Assembly (NCBI GenBank): GCA_023253615.1
Contig: JALRFZ010000690.1
Location: forward strand, 1-7,899
DNA from: Verrucomicrobiales bacterium
Lineage (GTDB): Bacteria > Verrucomicrobiota > Verrucomicrobiia > Verrucomicrobiales > DEV007
Direction: 5' to 3'
DNA length: 7,899 bases
In this document: in pieces, positions 5,058-7,899 of the stretch
How positions within the stretch are numbered: position 1 is the stretch's first letter
Layout: each line of letters begins with the position of its first letter
Translations under genes and position numbers: made by a program
Notes under the pieces: generated by a model
What the model was told of the DNA's origin: nothing
The model's input: the letters and a program-made list of their open reading frames with translations, nothing else
The model's database searches: none

Positions 5058-7145
5058 CACCCACTGCACCGCGTCGATCACGACATAACCGTCGCTGCCT
5101 TCGTTGCCCAAGGTCACCGTGGCAGTGGCGCCGGAGGGGAATTCGAAGACGCCGAGTTCGTGGAAGAGTTCGTGCGAGGGTGCCTTCTTCTGATCCACGG
5201 TCACGACCTTCTCGCCGCCGGCGTGGCTTACGACGACGCGGGCGTTGGAGGCGCGGTTGTTGTTCGGCGGATAGGCGAGGCGCACCGCGTAGTTCCCCGC
5301 TTTCTGGATCGTCGTCGTGAAAAACGCCTTCGCCGTGCCCTTCGCGGTGTTGCCATCATGACGGTAGCCGAAGCCGACGTAGCCCTTCGCCGCGCCGCTT
5401 TCCTCCCAATTGCCTTCGAACTTGGCCGCTTCGTCATCGACGACGATGCCTTTGAGCTTGCCCGGATCGGTGCCGCGCGAATCAGCCGCCGGTGCCTCGT
5501 AGTGGAGGATCTGCCCATCGGCGAGAAGGCGCTCGCGCAGTTTTTCGTAATCGACGTCCTGCACCGCGATGCCCGCATCGAGCGCCATCGCGGCGGCGGT
5601 GGCGGCGCTTTGGGCGAGGATCATGAAGACGGGCTCCATCCGGATCGAGCCGAAGGCGATGTGCGAGCTCGAGACGCAGACCGGCACCATCAGGTTCGTG
5701 CACTGTTCCTTTTTCGGCACGAGCGAACCGTAGGCGATCTCGTAAGGACCGCGGGTGCTCACGCCGATGTCACCCTCGTTCTGCACGTAGCCTTCGGGCG
5801 TGATGTAGCGCTGCACGTTGTGCGAATCGATCGTGTAGCTGCCCATGCCGACGGATTCGGGCGTGGGCTTCTTTTTGCGCAGTTCGTTCTCGGTCATCAC
5901 GTAGTCGCCGATCATGCGGCGGGCCTCGCGGATGTAGAGCTGGTGCGACCAGTTCCCGTTGTCGGTGAATTCATCCTTGGGCAGTCCCCATTCGCGCATC
6001 GCCTCCTGCACGTCCTTGGGCACGCGGGGATCGTTGCAGATGAACCAGAGCCAGCCTTTCTGATAGGTCTCGTGTTCCCGGATGATCTCGCGACGGCGCT
6101 CGTAGCTGGCCTCGGGATAGTCGTAGTTGTAGCCGATGTTGTCGGTGCTGAAGGGGCCGTGGTTGTTCGTGTCGGTCTTGTGGTTCGGAATGGGGTCGAA
6201 CTTCTCGAAGGTCTCGCGCCAGCCCGCCTCGAAGATGCGCAGGAGCAACTCGTACTGCTTGGGATCGTAGCCTTCTGGCTTGGGGAAGGGGATGCGGTTT
6301 TCGGGATGGTTCGTCAGGCACATGCGGAAGCAATAAGCCTGCACGCGTTTGTCGCCTTCGCCCTTCACGCCGGGCGGTTCGGTGCTGATGCGGGGCAGGA
6401 CGCCGCTCGACGGATCGCCCGGCACGACGTAGGGGCTGATCGGCTTGTCGACCGCGCCGAAATGGTGGCGGTGATGGAGCACGCCGACCTGCACACCGTT
6501 CCACTCCTCGCCATAGACCGAGTTGGCCTCGCGTCCGACGTGGTAATCGACCCTGGCGGCCGCGATGAGATCGCCCTCGTAGGTGGCGTCGAAAAAGATC
6601 TTTCCGGCGTAGGTCTTGCCGCTCAGGGTCGTGATCGAACGGATCGCGCCTCCCTCGACGACGACTCCCTTTTCGCGGTCGAGCCACTCGTCGCGGTGTA
6701 CTTCGATGTTGAACTCCTTCACATAATCCTCGAAGACCTTCTCCACCACGCTCGGCTCGAAGATCCACATGGTGCGGTTCTCGCCGTCGATCGCCGGGGT
6801 CCCCTGGCCCTGGTTGCCGTATTCGGATTGCTTCTGCCACTTCCAGGTTTCCGGCTTCTGGTATTCGAGGAAGATGCGGTGGTAGAAATCACGGGAAAGA
6901 CCTCCGATGACCGCCTTGTTCCCCGTGTCGGTGAAGCCGAGGCCGCCGCTGGAGAGGCCGCCGAGGTGTTTGTCAGGACTGACGATGACGACCGACTTGC
7001 CCATCTTCTTCGCCTGCACCGCGGCGATCACGGCGGCGCAGGTGCCTCCGTAGATGACGAAATCGTGTTCGCTGGATTTCTCCTGCGCCCCGAGCGGGGA
7101 AAGGGCGGCGAGGAGCAGGGCGGTGAGAAAGCGGGGGATCTTCAT
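5046..7145 (-). CDS. Exported FAD-dependent oxidoreductase with C-terminal golvesin/xanthan-lyase-like domain
   Basis: This is a 699-residue protein of the FAD_oxidored group (PF12831-like). From ATG 7145: a Sec signal peptide (about 1-20, LGA-QE); an ADP-binding Rossmann start DFVIYGGTCAAVIAA (28-42), where GGTxAAV replaces the textbook GxGxxG as is usual in this group; HLGGLSSGGLG (60-70); FFDATYEGDL (184-193); VGMGSYTIDSHN (432-443); and the C-terminal FAD-contacting segment from SSSHIAFG into a long Ala-rich helix (492-521). Residues about 564-699 form a beta-rich domain with GYVGFGYRHD, KAGNYAVRLAYP, NRASNARVVV and DGYVVIDAVQW. These match the golvesin-like/xanthan-lyase carbohydrate-binding-like fold often appended to polysaccharide-active proteins. 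The substrate is unknown. The longer ORF to 7379 is rejected because it has no signal peptide and a good promoter lies inside it. The gene is convergent with the esterase-amidohydrolase fusion (6 bp between stops). Confidence 0.92.
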   Translation of the reverse strand: MKIPRFLTALLLAALSPLGAQEKSSEHDFVIYGGTCAAVIAAVQAKKMGKSVVIVSPDKHLGGLSSGGLGFTDTGNKAVIGGLSRDFYHRIFLEYQKPETWKWQKQSEYGNQGQGTPAIDGENRTMWIFEPSVVEKVFEDYVKEFNIEVHRDEWLDREKGVVVEGGAIRSITTLSGKTYAGKIFFDATYEGDLIAAARVDYHVGREANSVYGEEWNGVQVGVLHHRHHFGAVDKPISPYVVPGDPSSGVLPRISTEPPGVKGEGDKRVQAYCFRMCLTNHPENRIPFPKPEGYDPKQYELLLRIFEAGWRETFEKFDPIPNHKTDTNNHGPFSTDNIGYNYDYPEASYERRREIIREHETYQKGWLWFICNDPRVPKDVQEAMREWGLPKDEFTDNGNWSHQLYIREARRMIGDYVMTENELRKKKPTPESVGMGSYTIDSHNVQRYITPEGYVQNEGDIGVSTRGPYEIAYGSLVPKKEQCTNLMVPVCVSSSHIAFGSIRMEPVFMILAQSAATAAAMALDAGIAVQDVDYEKLRERLLADGQILHYEAPAADSRGTDPGKLKGIVVDDEAAKFEGNWEESGAAKGYVGFGYRHDGNTAKGTAKAFFTTTIQKAGNYAVRLAYPPNNNRASNARVVVSHAGGEKVVTVDQKKAPSHELFHELGVFEFPSGATATVTLGNEGSDGYVVIDAVQWVEVE

Positions 7146-7160
7146 GGGTGGAGAGCCCCG

Positions 7161-7189
7161 AAGATAGGAAAGGCCGCGGGTGAAGACAA
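7161..7189 (-). promoter_or_regulatory. Candidate sigma70-type promoter of the FAD oxidoreductase gene, with a very short leader
   Basis: On the minus strand, TTGTCT (7189-7184), a 17-bp spacer and TATCTT (7166-7161) are each 4/6 consensus matches with optimal spacing. The -10 ends 15 nt before ATG 7145, so the leader would be about 8-10 nt, and no SD is present in it. The core TTTCCTATCTTCGG is nearly the same as that before the M20D gene. Confidence 0.5.
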
Positions 7190-7265
7190 GCACCCAGTTC
7201 GCGCCGGATTTTCCGTGACCAATTCCGCTCCGTCGTGAATCCGTCGAATCCCGGGGGTGCGGCGC

Positions 7266-7281
7266 TTTTCCGGGTGGAAAA
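7266..7281. promoter_or_regulatory. Perfect 6-4-6 dyad, possible operator
   Basis: TTTTCC (7266-7271) and GGAAAA (7276-7281) are exact inverted complements around a GGGT spacer, in the middle of a divergent intergenic region and about 40 bp before the DUF2237 start. The size and symmetry suit a dimeric regulator's site, but no regulator gene is in the window and no second copy is seen. The function is speculative. Confidence 0.25.
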
Positions 7282-7320
7282 TGACCGGGTCTGTCCGAAA
7301 GTCTGCGAGCTCTCATACCC

Positions 7321-7695
7321 ATGGACAATCGCAACGTACTCGGCGGCCCACTCATTCCCTGCTCGACCGATCCTCTCACCGGCTTCTACCGCGACGGCAA
7401 ATGCAACGTCGGTCCCGACGACATCGGATGCCACGCCGTCTGTTGTGTCGTGAACGAGGAATTCCTCGCCTTCAGCCGCGCCTCCGGGAACGATCTCAGC
7501 ACCCCGATGCCTCTCTACGGCTTCCCCGGTCTCAAGCCGGGCGACCGTTGGTGCGTCTGCGCGGGTCGTTGGAAGGAAGCCCTCGATGCCGGCTATGCCT
7601 GTCCCATCATTCTCGAAGCCACCTCGGAGGCCGCGCTGCAATACGTCTCCCGCGCCATTCTCGAGGAATACGCCCTCATCGAGGACGAGGAGTGA
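7321..7695 (+). CDS. DUF2237 (COG3651) family protein
   Basis: This 124-residue cytoplasmic protein has no signal peptide or membrane segment. It contains the near-invariant family blocks NVLGGPLxPCSTDPLTGFYRDG (5-26), VGPDDIGCHAVCCVVNEEFLAFSR (30-53), GNDLSTP (56-62), FPGLKPGDRWCVCAGRW (68-84) and ILEATSEAALQYVS (97-110). The length is normal for the family and the protein is complete. It is cysteine-rich: C14, C28, C37, C41, C42, C78, C80 and C94, several in the conserved blocks, which suggests metal binding or a redox role. The family is widespread in bacteria and to my knowledge has no assigned biochemical function. The start at 7321 is the first in-frame ATG and leaves the conserved NVLGGP block four residues in. 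It is convergent with the coiled-coil gene downstream (39 bp between stops). Confidence 0.93.
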   Translation: MDNRNVLGGPLIPCSTDPLTGFYRDGKCNVGPDDIGCHAVCCVVNEEFLAFSRASGNDLSTPMPLYGFPGLKPGDRWCVCAGRWKEALDAGYACPIILEATSEAALQYVSRAILEEYALIEDEE

Positions 7696-7704
7696 TTTCC
7701 TGAC

Positions 7705-7721
7705 AAAACCGCGAATCGCGG
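7705..7721 (-). terminator. Short intrinsic-terminator-like hairpin for the leftward gene at 7735-7899
   Basis: Read on the minus strand, CCGCG and CGCGG form a 5-bp all-GC stem around a 3-nt loop (7721-7709), followed by TTTTG (7708-7704). It sits 13 bp after the leftward gene's stop. The stem is short and the T-run only four, so efficiency is uncertain. It has no T-tract on the plus strand and would not serve DUF2237. Confidence 0.42.
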
Positions 7722-7734
7722 CGCGTGATCGCGA

Positions 7735-7899
7735 TCAAAGACCCAGGCTCGCCTTGATCGAATCGATCTCGGCTCGGAGTTCGGAGACCTCCTCCTTGAG
7801 CGAGGTGATTTGCTCCTCCATCTCCGTGCGCCAGCTCGCGGCGGGCGCTTCGGAACCGCGGACGGGCTCTGCCATCGCAGGCATCGCGGGGATCGCATC
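7735..7899 (-). CDS. C-terminal coiled-coil tail of a partial protein, possibly YceH/DUF480 family
   Basis: An open frame enters from the right edge and ends at TGA (complement of 7735-7737), giving 54 residues. The first half is Pro/Ala-rich and looks like a flexible linker. The second half, from about residue 24, is a charged heptad-like helix (EMEEQITSLKEEVSELRAEI then DSIKASLGL, residues 26-54), clearly a coiled coil. Proteins of the YceH/DUF480 family commonly end in such an acidic linker plus a short Leu/Glu coiled coil, so that is my best guess, but the diagnostic winged-helix part is outside the window. An independent small protein starting at one of the internal ATGs (residues 6, 9 or 27) cannot be excluded. 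The short hairpin with a T-run after the stop supports a real leftward gene end. Confidence 0.6.
   Translation of the reverse strand, partial: DAIPAMPAMAEPVRGSEAPAASWRTEMEEQITSLKEEVSELRAEIDSIKASLGL

Larger units (their letters stand above)
7146..7320. promoter_or_regulatory. Divergent intergenic region FAD oxidoreductase / DUF2237 (175 bp)
   Basis: It contains the FAD-gene promoter (7161-7189) and the 12-mer TCGCGCCGGATT (7199-7210), shared with the M20D upstream region. A perfect dyad TTTTCC-gggt-GGAAAA lies at 7266-7281, followed immediately by the small palindrome GACCGGGTC (7283-7291). No convincing -35/-10 pair could be placed for the rightward DUF2237 gene, and no SD precedes its ATG at normal spacing. 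Confidence 0.5.

Noticed and set aside
2538..7223. Shared word TGACCAAT at 2538-2545 and 7216-7223 in two intergenic regions
   Set aside because: An 8-base match between two stretches of this length is expected about once by chance, so it carries no weight.
5160..7238. 692-codon open frame on the plus strand across the FAD oxidoreductase gene
   Set aside because: It is antisense to a gene with clear FAD-family motifs. The translation is dominated by Val/Asp/Arg/Ala without domains, so no overlapping gene is claimed.
7726..7737. Perfect 12-bp palindrome TGATCGCGATCA at the end of the leftward partial gene
   Set aside because: It has no loop and contains the stop codon. Single short palindromes of this GATCGC type are common in GC-rich genomes, and it is not linked to a T-run.
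7593..7898. 101-codon minus-strand frame at the right edge
   Set aside because: It runs antisense into the DUF2237 gene and is Arg/Ser-rich. The neighbouring frame ending at 7735 gives a proper coiled coil and is preferred.
1..7899. CRISPR array, insertion sequence, prophage, tRNA or rRNA
   Set aside because: No regularly spaced repeats, transposase or integrase motifs, cloverleaf sequences or rRNA-like blocks were seen. The only repeat element is the one at 311-450.

Overview
The window is GC-rich bacterial chromosome. It reads like a member of the Verrucomicrobia (Luteolibacter/Haloferula-like) or a nearby PVC lineage. This is inferred from the style of the proteins: an exported redoxin with a CPxSN motif, a sialate-O-acetylesterase-like SGNH domain, a YtcJ-type amidohydrolase, and an exported FAD oxidoreductase with a C-terminal golvesin/xanthan-lyase-like beta-sandwich. 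Shine-Dalgarno sequences are also scarce. No rRNA or marker phylogeny is available, so the lineage is a guess.

Layout. (1) 2-202: the 3' end of tsf (EF-Ts), followed by a small hairpin and a textbook intrinsic terminator. (2) 203-478: a convergent intergenic region holding a 140-bp imperfect inverted repeat (311-450) built from 9-bp units. (3) 1813-479 and 2442-1879, both leftward: an exported M20D-type amidohydrolase and, just upstream of it, an exported thioredoxin-fold redoxin. (4) 2589-5039, rightward: an exported 816-residue protein fusing a CE6/SASA-type esterase to a complete YtcJ-type metal amidohydrolase. (5) 7145-5046, leftward: an exported FAD-dependent oxidoreductase whose stop codon lies 6 bp from that of the fusion gene, both stops sitting in the arms of one hairpin. 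(6) 7321-7695, rightward: a DUF2237 (COG3651) protein. (7) 7899-7735, leftward and partial: an acidic coiled-coil C-terminus, possibly of a YceH/DUF480 protein, with a short terminator-like hairpin.

How the genes relate. The four central proteins (redoxin, M20D amidohydrolase, esterase-amidohydrolase fusion, FAD oxidoreductase) all carry Sec-type signal peptides. They look like a small set of envelope or extracellular enzymes acting on ester and amide bonds of acylated substrates, plus redox partners. That they share one pathway is inference. Candidate promoters, with CTTG-type -35 elements spaced 17 bp from the -10, can be placed upstream of all four. For the FAD oxidoreductase and the M20D gene they imply very short or absent 5' leaders. 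The strongest leads are the esterase-amidohydrolase fusion, the inverted-repeat element at 311-450, and the leaderless-type promoters. There is no CRISPR array, transposase, phage gene, tRNA or rRNA here.
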